A DNA stretch of 54,384 nucleotides from an uncultured Myroides sp. (GTDB taxonomy: Bacteria > Bacteroidota > Bacteroidia > Flavobacteriales > Flavobacteriaceae). The stretch spans positions 1-54,384 of the forward strand of contig CAJYTF010000020.1 of the NCBI GenBank assembly GCA_913777665.1. Reading direction: 5' to 3'. The notes under the pieces are model-generated. The model worked only from the letters and a program-made list of their open reading frames with translations. It was not told the DNA's origin and searched no databases. Of the stretch, positions 33,321 through 43,165 are shown in pieces (position 1 is the first letter of the stretch; each line of letters starts with the position of its first letter). The position numbers were made by a program, and so were the translations under genes.

Positions 33321-34570
33321 TACTTAATAACTAATTTGTTGTTATTGTAAATTCCGTAAACAAAACCTTTCATTTTATGATTTAAAAATGCTGAGTTTTT
33401 AGATTTTGATAGGATATCATTTTTAGTAAATGTCCATTCTTTTGAAGGATCAAACAACGTTAAATCTGCTTTTGACCCAACTTTAATTCCGTTTGAATCA
33501 TTCAAGAAAATTGACTTTGCTGCTTGAAGTTTTTCAACAACAACATCGAAAGGAAGAATTTCTAACAACGCACCAAAAGCCGATTCTAATCCAATAGTTC
33601 CGTCTTTCGCCATATCAAACTCCATTTTTTTGTGTTCGATATCCATCGCACAATGGTCGCTTGTAATCACATCGATCGTTCCGTCTAAAACTCCGTTAAT
33701 TAAAGCTTGTTGATGAGCTTCATCTCGAATTGGCGGATTTACTTTAAAACGCGTATCAAAATCAGTTAAAACTTCATCAGTCAAAACTAAATTATGAACG
33801 GAAACACTACAAGTAACATTCAAACCTTTTGTTTTGGTTTCTTTAATCATTTCAACCGATTTTGCTGTAGAAATTGTTGGCACGTGCATTTTACCGCCCG
33901 TATATTCTAACAAAAATAGGTTGCGAGCCAATACAATTTCCTCTGCCAATGGCGGAATTCCCTTTAAACCTAACTGCGTAGATTTAATACCTTCGTGCAC
34001 AACGCCTTTACCTTTAATTAAAGAATCGTTACAAAAAGCGATTACAGTAGCGTTAAAATCTTGAGTATATTGTAAACCAATTTTCAACAAATTTGCGTTA
34101 GCTGTACTTTTTTTATAGTCGCCAAAAGCAATGGCTCCGGCATTCTGCATATCGTACATTTCAGCTAAATCTGTACCTTCTTGGTTCTTGGTAAAAGCAC
34201 CAATTGGGTGTAAAGTTGTCGCAAAATTTGCTGCTTTTGTTTTTACAAAACTAACTATTGACTGATTGTCTATAACCGGCGAAGTATTTGGTTGATACGC
34301 AATATGTGTAAACCCGCTTTTTGCTGCAACATTTAAACCGTTTGCAATTGTTTCGCGGTCTTCAAAACCAGGTTCACCAAAAGAAACCGATGAATCCATC
34401 CATCCGCTTGAAACGTGTAGGTTTTCTAAAGAAAGTATTTCGAAATCTGTTGAGTTTATTTCTGATGCAATTTCAGCAATCACACCGTTTTCGATTTTTA
34501 TATCGACTTTTTTCTGATTGAATTCACTTGAAGAATCTACAATTGTAGCATTTTTTATAACGATATTCAT
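33320..34570 (-). CDS. Dihydroorotase homologue lacking zinc ligands
   Basis: 416 residues of the amidohydrolase fold, closest to PyrC of the type paired with aspartate carbamoyltransferase. The canonical DxHVHLREPG is here DSSVSFGEPG (59-68), so both zinc histidines are Ser61 and Ser63 and the substrate arginine is Gly65. The later HxxH is HVPT (His229 kept, the second is Thr232), while SDH (Asp305) remains. It is probably catalytically dead, like the PyrC' partners that support aspartate carbamoyltransferase assembly. In databases it is often labelled dihydroorotase. Confidence 0.85.
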   Translation of the reverse strand: MNIVIKNATIVDSSSEFNQKKVDIKIENGVIAEIASEINSTDFEILSLENLHVSSGWMDSSVSFGEPGFEDRETIANGLNVAAKSGFTHIAYQPNTSPVIDNQSIVSFVKTKAANFATTLHPIGAFTKNQEGTDLAEMYDMQNAGAIAFGDYKKSTANANLLKIGLQYTQDFNATVIAFCNDSLIKGKGVVHEGIKSTQLGLKGIPPLAEEIVLARNLFLLEYTGGKMHVPTISTAKSVEMIKETKTKGLNVTCSVSVHNLVLTDEVLTDFDTRFKVNPPIRDEAHQQALINGVLDGTIDVITSDHCAMDIEHKKMEFDMAKDGTIGLESAFGALLEILPFDVVVEKLQAAKSIFLNDSNGIKVGSKADLTLFDPSKEWTFTKNDILSKSKNSAFLNHKMKGFVYGIYNNNKLVIK

Positions 34571-34770
34571 TGTATGAATGGTTGTATTGTTTAAAAATCT
34601 TACAAAATTAATGATATTATGATTTAAAACCGATTATTTGAATCTATTTTTAATCAATATTTTTATGAAAATTAAAATCATTAAAAATTCATAATCTATT
34701 AATTATCAATCGATAAAAAACACCTAACCCATTTCAACGTTTTGAATTAGATTATCCCACAAAAAAATAG

Positions 34771-34778
34771 TATATTAG
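34771..34778 (+). promoter_or_regulatory. Candidate -7 box of gyrA
   Basis: TATATTAG, one mismatch from TANNTTTG, 34 bp before the gyrA ATG. The rest of the 242-bp divergent gap is A/T-rich with no RNA or ORF that I can support. Confidence 0.4.
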
Positions 34779-34812
34779 CACGTTAAAATTCGAAATAATA
34801 AAAGTATAAAAT

Positions 34813-37398
34813 ATGATCTCTGACGGAGAAAAGTTAATTCCTATTAACATCGAAGAAGAAATGAAATCGGCATACATTGATTACTCAATGTCCGTAATCG
34901 TTTCCAGAGCATTACCAGATGTTCGAGATGGATTAAAACCTGTTCACCGCCGTGTATTATTCGGTATGTACGAATTAGGTGTTACTGCAAGCAAAGCTCA
35001 TAAAAAATCTGCCCGTATTGTTGGGGAAGTTTTAGGTAAATACCACCCGCACGGCGATTCGTCTGTTTACGATGCCATGGTTCGTATGGCACAAGAATGG
35101 AGCTTACGTTATTTATTGGTAGACGGACAAGGAAACTTTGGTTCGGTAGATGGCGACAGTCCTGCGGCTATGCGTTATACCGAGGCAAGAATGAAAAAGA
35201 TTTCGGAAGAAATTTTGGCGGATATTGATAAAGAAACCGTTGATTTTCAGTTAAACTTCGATGATACTTTAGAAGAACCTAAAGTAATGCCTACCAAAAT
35301 ACCTACTTTATTGGTAAACGGAGCATCAGGAATTGCTGTTGGTATGGCAACCAATATGGCACCACATAACTTAACAGAAGTTATTAACGGTACGTTGGCT
35401 TATATCGACAACAACGAGATTGAAATTGATGAATTACTACATCATATCAAAGCACCTGATTTCCCAACAGGAGGAATCATTTATGGTTACGAAGGTGTAA
35501 AAGAAGCTTACAAAACCGGTCGTGGTCGCGTTGTTATGCGTGCAAAAGCGAATTTCGAAGAGGTCGATGGTAAGGAATGTATCATTGTATCGGAAATTCC
35601 TTATCAGGTGAACAAAGCCGAAATGATCAAGAAAACGGCTGAACTTGTTAACGACAAAAAAATTGAAGGAATATCGACAATACGTGACGAATCAGACCGT
35701 AAAGGTATGCGCATTGTTTACGTATTAAAACGTGAAGCTGTGCCAAACATTGTCTTGAACATGTTGTACAAGTTTACGCAGTTGCAGTCATCGTTCAGTA
35801 TCAACAATATTGCGTTGGTAAATGGTCGCCCGCAGTTATTAAATCTTAAAGAATTAATTCATTATTTCGTAGAGCACCGTCATGAAGTGGTAACGCGTCG
35901 TGCGGAATACGAATTAAGAAAAGCTCAAGAACGTGCACATATTTTAGAAGGATTAATTATTGCTTCGGATAATATTGATGAAGTAATTCAAATCATCCGT
36001 AGTTCTAAAAATGCCGATGAAGCTCGTGAGCGTTTAATTGAACGTTTTTCTTTATCGGAAATTCAGGCTCGTGCCATTGTTGAGATGCGTTTACGCCAGT
36101 TAACAGGTCTTGAGCAGGAAAAATTACGTGCAGAGTTTGATGAAATCATGAAGTTGATTGCTCATTTACAAGAATTATTGGCAAGCAAAGAATTGCGAAT
36201 GAATCTTATTAAAGAAGAATTAACTGAAATTCGCGATAAATATGGCGATGCCCGAAGATCTCATATTGAATATGCAGGTGGCGAAATGAACATCGAAGAT
36301 TTAATTGCCGATGAGCAGGTTGTTATCACCATTTCGCATGCAGGTTACATTAAACGTACGCCGTTAAGCGAATATAAAACACAAAACCGCGGTGGTGTTG
36401 GTCAAAAATCGGCAGGGACACGCGATCAAGATTTCTTAGAACACATGTACGTGGCAACAAACCACCAATATATGTTGTTCTTAACGCAAAAAGGAAAATG
36501 TTTCTGGTTGCGCGTTTACGAAATTCCAGAAGGAAGCAAGCAAGCAAAAGGTCGTGCAATTCAGAACTTAATCAATATCGAAAACGACGATAAGGTTAAA
36601 GCATTTATCTGTACGCAAGATTTACGTGACGAAGAATACACAAGCAATCACTATATTGTAATGTGTACCAAACAAGGTCAGGTTAAGAAAACATCATTAG
36701 AACAATATTCTCGTCCGCGTCAAAATGGTATCAATGCCATTACAATTAAAGACGGAGATGAATTGTTAGAAGCAAAATTAACCGACGGAAATTCTAAAGT
36801 ATTGGTTGCTGCTAAAAACGGTAAAATGGTTCGCTTCGATGAATCTAAAACCCGCCCAATGGGTAGAACGGCATCTGGAGTACGCGGTATTAAATTAGCC
36901 GATGAAAAAGATGAGGTTATTGGTTTGGTAACGGTATCCGATTTAGAATCAGAAATTTTAGTAGTTTCAGAAAACGGTTACGGAAAACGTTCTTCTTTAG
37001 ATGCTTACCGCGAAACAAACCGTGGTGGTAAAGGTGTTAAGGCAATGAACATTACCGATAAAACCGGTGCGTTGATTTCAATCAATTCGGTTACTGATAA
37101 CGATGATTTAATGATCATTAACAAATCTGGATTAACCATTCGTTTGCGTGTGTCTGATCTACGTGTAATGGGTCGTAATACGCAAGGTGTTCGATTAATC
37201 AACATCAAAGGAAACGACTCAATTGCAGCAGTTGCAAAGGTTATGCGTGATGAAGATGCAGAAGATGAAATGGATGACGAATTGAAAAAAGATCTTTTAG
37301 CGGTTGATGAAAACGACATTTTAGAAGATGTTGTTGATGATATCGAAGAGGAAGATGATGATATTGTAGAAGACGAAGAAGATACAAATGAAGAATAA
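34813..37398 (+). CDS. gyrA: DNA gyrase subunit A
   Basis: Type II topoisomerase subunit that cuts and rejoins DNA during negative supercoiling. 861 residues. The catalytic tyrosine is Tyr122 ([10 protein letters not shown]). The quinolone-resistance region [10 protein letters not shown] has Ser83 and Asp87, the susceptible residues in E. coli numbering. The C-terminal beta-pinwheel carries NRGGKG at the GyrA-box position, and the last ~40 residues are highly acidic. Its final 11 bases overlap the start of the TPR gene. Confidence 0.98.
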   Translation: MISDGEKLIPINIEEEMKSAYIDYSMSVIVSRALPDVRDGLKPVHRRVLFGMYELGVTASKAHKKSARIVGEVLGKYHPHGDSSVYDAMVRMAQEWSLRYLLVDGQGNFGSVDGDSPAAMRYTEARMKKISEEILADIDKETVDFQLNFDDTLEEPKVMPTKIPTLLVNGASGIAVGMATNMAPHNLTEVINGTLAYIDNNEIEIDELLHHIKAPDFPTGGIIYGYEGVKEAYKTGRGRVVMRAKANFEEVDGKECIIVSEIPYQVNKAEMIKKTAELVNDKKIEGISTIRDESDRKGMRIVYVLKREAVPNIVLNMLYKFTQLQSSFSINNIALVNGRPQLLNLKELIHYFVEHRHEVVTRRAEYELRKAQERAHILEGLIIASDNIDEVIQIIRSSKNADEARERLIERFSLSEIQARAIVEMRLRQLTGLEQEKLRAEFDEIMKLIAHLQELLASKELRMNLIKEELTEIRDKYGDARRSHIEYAGGEMNIEDLIADEQVVITISHAGYIKRTPLSEYKTQNRGGVGQKSAGTRDQDFLEHMYVATNHQYMLFLTQKGKCFWLRVYEIPEGSKQAKGRAIQNLINIENDDKVKAFICTQDLRDEEYTSNHYIVMCTKQGQVKKTSLEQYSRPRQNGINAITIKDGDELLEAKLTDGNSKVLVAAKNGKMVRFDESKTRPMGRTASGVRGIKLADEKDEVIGLVTVSDLESEILVVSENGYGKRSSLDAYRETNRGGKGVKAMNITDKTGALISINSVTDNDDLMIINKSGLTIRLRVSDLRVMGRNTQGVRLINIKGNDSIAAVAKVMRDEDAEDEMDDELKKDLLAVDENDILEDVVDDIEEEDDDIVEDEEDTNEE

Positions 37399-38629
37399 AT
37401 TAATGATAATGAGCATGTTTTTAATAACATGCTCTTCTTCTTTTGCTCAAAAAAATGAGTTAAAAGAATTGGAAAAACTGGTTAAAAGAAACAATACAAC
37501 CGAAACAGCAGCGTTACTTTCAACCGTAGAAAAAATGCTTCCACAGGCAACCGATGATCAAAAGGCGGCGTATTATTTCTTTAGAACCAAGAATTTGATC
37601 AACCTGGCAAATAGTGGAGTTGATTTTAATGAAAATCGATCAAAAGCTATCGAATCAATCAATCACTTGATTAAGTTTGAAAACGAAACCAAAAGCAAAA
37701 AATATACTACCGAAGTTACCGCTTTAAAGAATTCTTTATTAGCAGAATTGGTTGATGAAGCCATTGACAGCAACAGAAATAAAGATTATAAAAAAAGTAG
37801 CCGTTTGTTTGAACAAGCTTATAATCTAAATGTGACTGATACGGTTTACTTATATTATGCTGCAAGCGATGCTGTAAATGCAAAGGATTTTGATTATGCC
37901 GAGAGCAAGTTTAAAGATTTAATTAAGCTGAAATACAACGGAGAATCGCAAACTTATGTTGCAACTTCACAGGCAACGGGTAAAGTAGAATCATTTGGTT
38001 TTGACAGAAAAGCGCGTGATCTAGCTGTTAAAAGTGGAACACATACAAAAGCTGAAACCATATTTAGTAAAAGTGCTAAACCAGATATTTACAATAACTT
38101 AACGCATATTCTTTTAAATAAGCAGAACTATTCTGAAGCGGAGAACTATGCTTTAACGGCTTATAATTTAGATAAAGACAATGTAAACAGTCTGCTGAAT
38201 GTATTGTTTTTATACTACAACACCAACCGTTTAGATAGGTTTGAAGAACATGCAAAAAAAGGTATTGAACGTTTTCCGCAAAATGAAATCTTACTTTACA
38301 ATTTGGCGATTATTAATATGCAAAACAATCAAAATGACCAGGCTAAAGAATATTTAAACAAGATTTTGCTGTTGAATAAAAATCATTTTGACGCTTTAAA
38401 ATCCTTGGGTAATATTGAATTACAGAAAGATGCCGATATAACCAACAAGATTAATGCATTGCCAAATACAACAACATCAAACAAAAAACGTAACGATCTA
38501 ATGCAAGAAAAACGATTGGTTTACACTACCACATTAGATTATTACAAAAAAGCACAAGCAATTAACCCTAAAGATGAAAGTTTAAACGAGTTAATTTCGC
38601 AAATTCAAGATTTTTTAAAGAATAATTAA
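37388..38629 (+). CDS. Secreted TPR-repeat protein
   Basis: 413 residues with a signal peptide ([21 protein letters not shown]) and helical TPR-like repeats from ~100 to the end. Clear units are [30 protein letters not shown] and [28 protein letters not shown]. Probably a periplasmic scaffold. The start overlaps gyrA by 11 bp, so it is likely co-transcribed. Ends at a terminator. Confidence 0.85.
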   Translation: MKNKLMIMSMFLITCSSSFAQKNELKELEKLVKRNNTTETAALLSTVEKMLPQATDDQKAAYYFFRTKNLINLANSGVDFNENRSKAIESINHLIKFENETKSKKYTTEVTALKNSLLAELVDEAIDSNRNKDYKKSSRLFEQAYNLNVTDTVYLYYAASDAVNAKDFDYAESKFKDLIKLKYNGESQTYVATSQATGKVESFGFDRKARDLAVKSGTHTKAETIFSKSAKPDIYNNLTHILLNKQNYSEAENYALTAYNLDKDNVNSLLNVLFLYYNTNRLDRFEEHAKKGIERFPQNEILLYNLAIINMQNNQNDQAKEYLNKILLLNKNHFDALKSLGNIELQKDADITNKINALPNTTTSNKKRNDLMQEKRLVYTTTLDYYKKAQAINPKDESLNELISQIQDFLKNN

Positions 38630-38631
38630 AA

Positions 38632-38652
38632 AAGCTTCCTTTTAGGAAGCTT
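38632..38652. terminator. Bidirectional terminator
   Basis: AAGCTTCCT/AGGAAGCTT with a 3-nt loop, between the convergent TPR and SRPBCC-like genes. Confidence 0.8.
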
Positions 38653-38657
38653 AATTT

Positions 38658-39710
38658 TTACCTAGTTACCGCTAAAGTATCCGTTACAGGTGTATCAACA
38701 ATTGGAATTACCGTTTCATTGACCGGAATGATAAACTCGGTGATCCATTCATTTGATTTTTGTGTGGTTAAAATCGATGTCTTATATATTGATATCGGTT
38801 TGATATCGGCACGTTGCGTTAGGTTTTTAGCTGCAATTTCTTTTTTAACTTCTGTCCAAGCTTTATCGCTGTGCATATAATCACCGGTTAAAACCGTTTT
38901 GTAACCGTGAAAAGCCGGGAGTTTTTCGCAAACAATGTCGCTGCCTTCTGCTGTGCTGAAAAAGTTTTTAATAGGCAAGCAAACCGAATAACGCACATTT
39001 CCTGAAAGTACATTAATGTTTTCAAACACTGTAAACGGAGATCCGTAAGGTTCTAATTCAAAGTTTTTGGCGAAATTACTCATGTGCTCCATACTTTGGA
39101 AAATTTTATCGCCTAAATTTTCAATGTTCGATTCTACTGTTTGTTTTATATAAAACATCTCTGTAATCATGGTGATACCTTCATTTTTAATCGAAAATTT
39201 CTTAAGACTTTCTGTAATATTTTTATCAATCTTGGTTAAACCTTCTTCAAAAGTCGGAGCAATCATACTTTCTGGTGTTCCTTGAAAAAACAATTTAAAT
39301 TTTTCCCTGAAAGATAAATTCCCTTTTACTTTCCAACCAATCGTTGTTTTTCCGTTTACTTCATCAAAATACATCTTGGTATCATAATCGTTACCCGAAA
39401 TATTCATTTTTAAGAAAACGGTATCGTTAGGAATTGATTTTGTTATAAAGACTTCATTTCCGTTCCATGAAACTTTTGCATCTTTTCCTTTATAAATAGA
39501 ATCTAATTTAAATGCACTTGCGTTATCGTTCCACGTATTCCAATCACCAAAATTCTGTAAATTATCAACATACCTAAACAATCGCTGGTTAGATAATTCT
39601 GTTTTTTTACTTACACTAAATTCATATTCACTTTTACCGGTTGCAATATAAACGGTTAAAAAAACTATTGCCAATGCAGCAATAATGAAGATGTACTTTA
39701 AAATTTTCAT
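38658..39710 (-). CDS. Membrane-anchored SRPBCC plus GyrI-like protein
   Basis: 350 residues. An N-terminal membrane helix (residues 4-24) is followed by a START/SRPBCC-like domain (~30-170: LFRYVDNLQNFGDWNTWND) and a C-terminal GyrI-like/effector-binding domain (~190-340, with SVCLPIKNFF and YKTVLTGDYMHSDKAWTEVKKEIA). Such domains bind hydrophobic small molecules, here on the extracytoplasmic side. Function unknown. Precedes a 62-aa membrane protein by 6 bp on the same strand. Confidence 0.75.
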   Translation of the reverse strand: MKILKYIFIIAALAIVFLTVYIATGKSEYEFSVSKKTELSNQRLFRYVDNLQNFGDWNTWNDNASAFKLDSIYKGKDAKVSWNGNEVFITKSIPNDTVFLKMNISGNDYDTKMYFDEVNGKTTIGWKVKGNLSFREKFKLFFQGTPESMIAPTFEEGLTKIDKNITESLKKFSIKNEGITMITEMFYIKQTVESNIENLGDKIFQSMEHMSNFAKNFELEPYGSPFTVFENINVLSGNVRYSVCLPIKNFFSTAEGSDIVCEKLPAFHGYKTVLTGDYMHSDKAWTEVKKEIAAKNLTQRADIKPISIYKTSILTTQKSNEWITEFIIPVNETVIPIVDTPVTDTLAVTR

Positions 39711-39716
39711 AGAATT

Positions 39717-39905
39717 TTAATCTTTTAAGGTGACTTTAATTACAAACAGTAATGCTATAAACAATAAAAAAGTAAACAAAACCCATAAACTACCTTTGTA
39801 ATAAACTTTGTGCATTTTTAAATCTTTGCGATACATGATAATCATTATTATTACAAAAACTATTACAAATAAAAGAGCAAAGATAAGCTGACCTTGTGAA
39901 AACAT
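39717..39905 (-). CDS. Small two-helix membrane protein
   Basis: 62 residues with hydrophobic segments at about 8-25 and 40-58, separated by a short basic loop (MYRKDLKMHKVYYK). Clean ATG, 6 bp upstream of the SRPBCC gene. No family recognised. Confidence 0.6.
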   Translation of the reverse strand: MFSQGQLIFALLFVIVFVIIMIIMYRKDLKMHKVYYKGSLWVLFTFLLFIALLFVIKVTLKD

Positions 39906-39945
39906 ACTTTTTTATACAAATATAACCAAATTAAGTGCATAAAAA

Positions 39946-39965
39946 AAGCCTGCAAACGCAAGCTT
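39946..39965 (-). terminator. Terminator downstream of ilvE
   Basis: On the minus strand AAGCTTGC-gttt-GCAGGCTT pairs over eight bp (one G-U) and runs into T7, just beyond the ilvE stop. Confidence 0.75.
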
Positions 39966-39970
39966 CTTCA

Positions 39971-41041
39971 TTATATTTTAACAGTCCAGTTAAACGGATC
40001 GTCTGCTAATTTATTTTGTAGTTTTGTTAGTGCGTTTTTAAGCTGTAAGGCATAGGATTCTTCATCTGCCATTTCTGGTAACTGATAATATTGATCTTTG
40101 TAAGAAAAACCTTCGATTTGGTTTACAACAGCCGCTGTTCCTGCTCCGAAAATTTCTTTCAACGTACCATTTTTAGCAGCATTTAATATAGTATCAACCT
40201 GTACAGGTTCAATTTTAATATTGTAACCTAAAGATTCACCTAACTGAATTAAACTTTTACGGGTAACACCATCTAAAATACGGTCCGATGTTGGTGCGGT
40301 AAATAATGTATCGTTAATTCTAAAGAAAACGTTCATTGTACCAGCTTCTTCTAAGTGCGTATGGTTAGAATCTGTCCAGATAACCTGATTAAAACCAGCT
40401 TCTTGAGCTAATTTTGTAGGATAAAATTGTGCAGAATAATTACCTGCAGCTTTTGCAGCGCCAATACCACCATTTGCAGCACGACTGTAATAATCGGCAA
40501 TTTGAACTTTAATTTTACCAGCATAATAAGATTTTGCAGGTGATAAAAGAATACAGAATAAAAATTCGTTCGATGGGCTTGCAATCACGCCGCTTTCGGT
40601 AGCAATCATAAACGGACGGATATATAAAGAATTTCCTAAACCTTTACGCACCCACTCTTTTTCAACTTTGATCAATTCTTTCAATCCGCCAATAAATCGG
40701 GTTTCATCGATCGCAGGCATTGCCAAACGAATTGCCGATTTATTAAAACGCTCAAAATTCTGATCCGGTCTAAACATCCAAATATCGTTATTCTCTTCTT
40801 TATAAGCTTTCATGCCTTCAAAAATCGCTTGTCCGTAATGAAAAACTCTTGCCGAAGGATCTAACGTAATTGGTGCATAAGGCTTAATTTCCAACGTACC
40901 CCATTCACCGTTTTTATACTCACAAACTAACATGTGGTCTGTAAATTTTTCTCCAAATTTCACATTTTCAAAATCAAAAGTATCGATTTTTGAAGCAGCT
41001 ACTTTAGTTAGTTTTAAGTTATTTAAAATGTTTGAATCCAT
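39971..41041 (-). CDS. ilvE: Branched-chain amino acid aminotransferase
   Basis: PLP fold-type IV transaminase interconverting Leu/Ile/Val and their 2-oxoacids. 356 residues. Recognisable are VFHYGQAIFEGMKAY and RPDQNFERFNKSAIRLAMP. The PLP lysine is in GAAKAAGNYSAQ near residue 195, followed by HLEEAGTMNVFF (Glu that contacts pyridine N) and LDGVTRKSL. The length and GMKAY motif fit IlvE type 2. Monocistronic. Confidence 0.96.
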   Translation of the reverse strand: MDSNILNNLKLTKVAASKIDTFDFENVKFGEKFTDHMLVCEYKNGEWGTLEIKPYAPITLDPSARVFHYGQAIFEGMKAYKEENNDIWMFRPDQNFERFNKSAIRLAMPAIDETRFIGGLKELIKVEKEWVRKGLGNSLYIRPFMIATESGVIASPSNEFLFCILLSPAKSYYAGKIKVQIADYYSRAANGGIGAAKAAGNYSAQFYPTKLAQEAGFNQVIWTDSNHTHLEEAGTMNVFFRINDTLFTAPTSDRILDGVTRKSLIQLGESLGYNIKIEPVQVDTILNAAKNGTLKEIFGAGTAAVVNQIEGFSYKDQYYQLPEMADEESYALQLKNALTKLQNKLADDPFNWTVKI

Positions 41042-41235
41042 TTTTATTTTTACTCTTTAAAATTTGTTATGTTGTTTTAAACTTTACAAATTTAGGAAAA
41101 AAAAATCGTTACAAATAGTGTCAATTATGTAATTTACAACAAAAAGCTATTATTACTATAAATATACTAATTTTATTAAGGTTTGATAAATTAGCTGAAA
41201 TAAAGTTAATTAGCCTATTTTTAGTTTACTATTTT

Positions 41236-41243
41236 TATATTTG
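41236..41243 (+). promoter_or_regulatory. -7 box of the DUF4920-mnmD operon
   Basis: TATATTTG, exact TANNTTTG, 20 bp before the DUF4920 ATG. Confidence 0.55.
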
Positions 41244-41262
41244 TAAAAATTTATTTTAAAGC

Positions 41263-41781
41263 ATGAAAAAAATAGTATTTGTTTTCGCAGCAGCATCTTT
41301 AATGATTGCTTGCAATAAAAAAGAAACTGTAACTACAGATAAAGTTGAAAATACAACTGAAACCGCAATGAACTATCAAGTTTTTGGCGACAGTATTACT
41401 AAAGACAACGCAATTACAAAAGAGGAAATGTTGGCTAAATACGAAAGCATGAAACCAACTGATACTTTGGATGTTAAGTTTACATCTGAAATTAAAAACA
41501 CCTGCAAGAAAAAAGGTTGTTGGATGACTTTAAATTTAGCTAATGAAAAAGAAGCTTTTGTAAAGTTTAAAGATTATGCATTCTTTGTGCCAAAAGAAGG
41601 TGCAGAAAACCATACGGCAATTGTTTCTGGTAAAGCGTTTATAGAAGAAACATCGGTAGATCAGTTAAAGCACGAAGCAAAAGATGCAGGTAAAACACAA
41701 GCCGAAATTGATCAGATTACAAAACCATCTAAAAACTATCGTTTTATGGCAGACGGTGTTTTAATTGCAGCTGCTAAATAA
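41263..41781 (+). CDS. DUF4920 lipoprotein
   Basis: 172 residues with a lipobox MIAC (Cys17). The DUF4920 core is present: YQVFGDSITKDNAIT, then the paired cysteines in KNTCKKKGCWMTLNL and VKFKDYAFFVP. The two conserved cysteines could bind metal or redox partners; the function is not established. Its stop overlaps the next ATG (TAATG), so it is coupled to the CxxCH lipoprotein. Confidence 0.88.
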   Translation: MKKIVFVFAAASLMIACNKKETVTTDKVENTTETAMNYQVFGDSITKDNAITKEEMLAKYESMKPTDTLDVKFTSEIKNTCKKKGCWMTLNLANEKEAFVKFKDYAFFVPKEGAENHTAIVSGKAFIEETSVDQLKHEAKDAGKTQAEIDQITKPSKNYRFMADGVLIAAAK

Positions 41782-42227
41782 TGAAAAAAGTACTGTTAAT
41801 TGTTTTAACTGTTGCTTTTGCCACAAGTTGTCAGCAAAAAAATGATACAAACAAAGTTGTAACAGTTAAAGACACTGTTGCTGATGCTAAATTTCAGATG
41901 TACGAAATGTCTGAAATGGCGGCTTTAATGGAGCAAATGTATGCTTACAACACGCAGCTTAAAGAGCGTATTACAACAAATCAGGATTTAGGCAGTTACC
42001 CTGTGGCTTTTGGTAAACTGCATACGGCTGTTTTGACAGAAGCTTCGGATCGTGACCCGTTTTTTAACGATCAGGCAATAAAATTTATCGAAGCTCAAAA
42101 AGCTATTTATACCGATCCTGTTCAGGCAAAAGACAATTTCAATAAAATGGTGAACCAGTGTTTAGAATGTCATTCTAAAAAATGTGGCGGACCTATTCCA
42201 AGAATCAAAAAACTGATTATTCCGTAA
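41781..42227 (+). CDS. Lipoprotein with C-terminal CxxCH haem motif
   Basis: 148 residues. The signal ends in ATSC (Cys17). The C-terminus has NQCLECHSKKCGGPIPRIKKL, where CLECH is a c-type haem-attachment motif and a third Cys follows closely. Upstream is a four-helix-like region (QMYEMSEMAALMEQMYAYN). The position suits a small cytochrome c-like electron carrier anchored outside the cytoplasm, coupled to DUF4920. Haem binding is inferred from the motif only. Confidence 0.75.
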   Translation: MKKVLLIVLTVAFATSCQQKNDTNKVVTVKDTVADAKFQMYEMSEMAALMEQMYAYNTQLKERITTNQDLGSYPVAFGKLHTAVLTEASDRDPFFNDQAIKFIEAQKAIYTDPVQAKDNFNKMVNQCLECHSKKCGGPIPRIKKLIIP

Positions 42228-42884
42228 ATGAATCGTGAAATTATAGTTACCGAAGACGGTTCGCACTCTTTATTTGTTAAAGATATGGGCGAAACTTTTC
42301 ATTCCAAACATGGAGCCGTTCAGGAATCTGCTCACGTTTACATTAAAAACGGTATTGAGTTGATTAATAAAGAAACCATTCATGTTTTAGAATATGGTTT
42401 TGGCACCGGATTAAATGCCTTGCTTACGCTGGAATTTGCGGTTAAAAACAATAAAAAAATTGTTTACGAAAGTGTTGAAGCCTATCCGCTTAATCAGAAT
42501 GAATTTAATTTATTGAATTATAATGATTTTGTAAAAACACCTGTTTCGATACAAAAATTACACGAAATTCCGGTTGATACCAACAAAATGGTAACCAAAC
42601 ATTTTAGTCTGCTGAAACATTTCTGTAAGATCGAAAATTTCGATACAACCAATAAATTCGATATTGTTTATTTTGATGTTTTCGGATTTGATTATCAAAG
42701 CGAATTATGGTCGACAGAAATTTTACAAAAAGCCTATGATTTTTTAAATACAGACGGAATTTTTGTAACCTACGCCTGTAAAGGAATAGTTAATAGAAGA
42801 TTAAAAGAAATAGGCTTTAAAGTTCACAAAACCGCCGGACCACCCGGAAAACGTGAGATGATTATTGCTGTTAAAAAAATCTAA
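42228..42884 (+). CDS. mnmD: tRNA mnm5s2U34 methyltransferase MnmD
   Basis: Stand-alone version of the methyltransferase half of MnmC, which methylates nm5s2U34 in Lys/Glu/Gln tRNAs. 218 residues. The family N-terminus TEDGSHSLFVKDMGETFHSKHGA is clear. The SAM site is VLEYGFGTGLNALL near residue 48, and YFDVFGFDYQSELW, then the TYACKGIVNRRLK motif follow. The start is immediately adjacent to the previous stop. No MnmC oxidase domain is fused. Confidence 0.92.
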   Translation: MNREIIVTEDGSHSLFVKDMGETFHSKHGAVQESAHVYIKNGIELINKETIHVLEYGFGTGLNALLTLEFAVKNNKKIVYESVEAYPLNQNEFNLLNYNDFVKTPVSIQKLHEIPVDTNKMVTKHFSLLKHFCKIENFDTTNKFDIVYFDVFGFDYQSELWSTEILQKAYDFLNTDGIFVTYACKGIVNRRLKEIGFKVHKTAGPPGKREMIIAVKKI

Positions 42885-42937
42885 AATTTTAATAAAACTA
42901 ATCGCTTTTGGTTTATATTTATATAAAATTACAGATT

Positions 42938-43126
42938 ATGACAGAACGATTAAATCACACCATAAAAATTTTAGAAAAAGTAAGTTTCAGTAAGGATTTA
43001 TTTCTAAAAGAGATTACCAAAGCAATTGAATTTCTGCTTCCGTTTGAAATTGACAAATTAAAAGAATGGATCGCAGATTTTACTAAAAACAAAAGCGATT
43101 TAGAAGATATTATAGTGATCTTATAA
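42938..43126 (+). CDS. Small hypothetical protein
   Basis: 62 residues from ATG 42938. An upstream in-frame TTG (42908) lies in promoter-like A/T sequence and is unlikely. The protein is helical, acidic/basic mixed (MTERLNHTIKILEKVSFSKD), with no signal or membrane segment and a closing EDIIVIL. I recall similar short proteins near oxyR/dps in flavobacteria but cannot name a family. Ends at a terminator. Confidence 0.65.
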   Translation: MTERLNHTIKILEKVSFSKDLFLKEITKAIEFLLPFEIDKLKEWIADFTKNKSDLEDIIVIL

Positions 43127-43131
43127 AGCAA

Positions 43132-43159
43132 AAAAGGATGGAGTAATTTCCATCCTTTT
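43132..43159. terminator. Bidirectional terminator
   Basis: AAAAGGATGGA/TCCATCCTTTT, 11 bp with a 6-nt loop, between the convergent small ORF and oxyR. Confidence 0.8.
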
Positions 43160-43165
43160 CTTTTT

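Noticed and set aside
37005..37430. 141-aa minus-strand frame opposite the gyrA end
   Set aside because: Its Ser-rich composition is the mirror of the Asp/Glu-rich GyrA tail; a shadow of the real gene.
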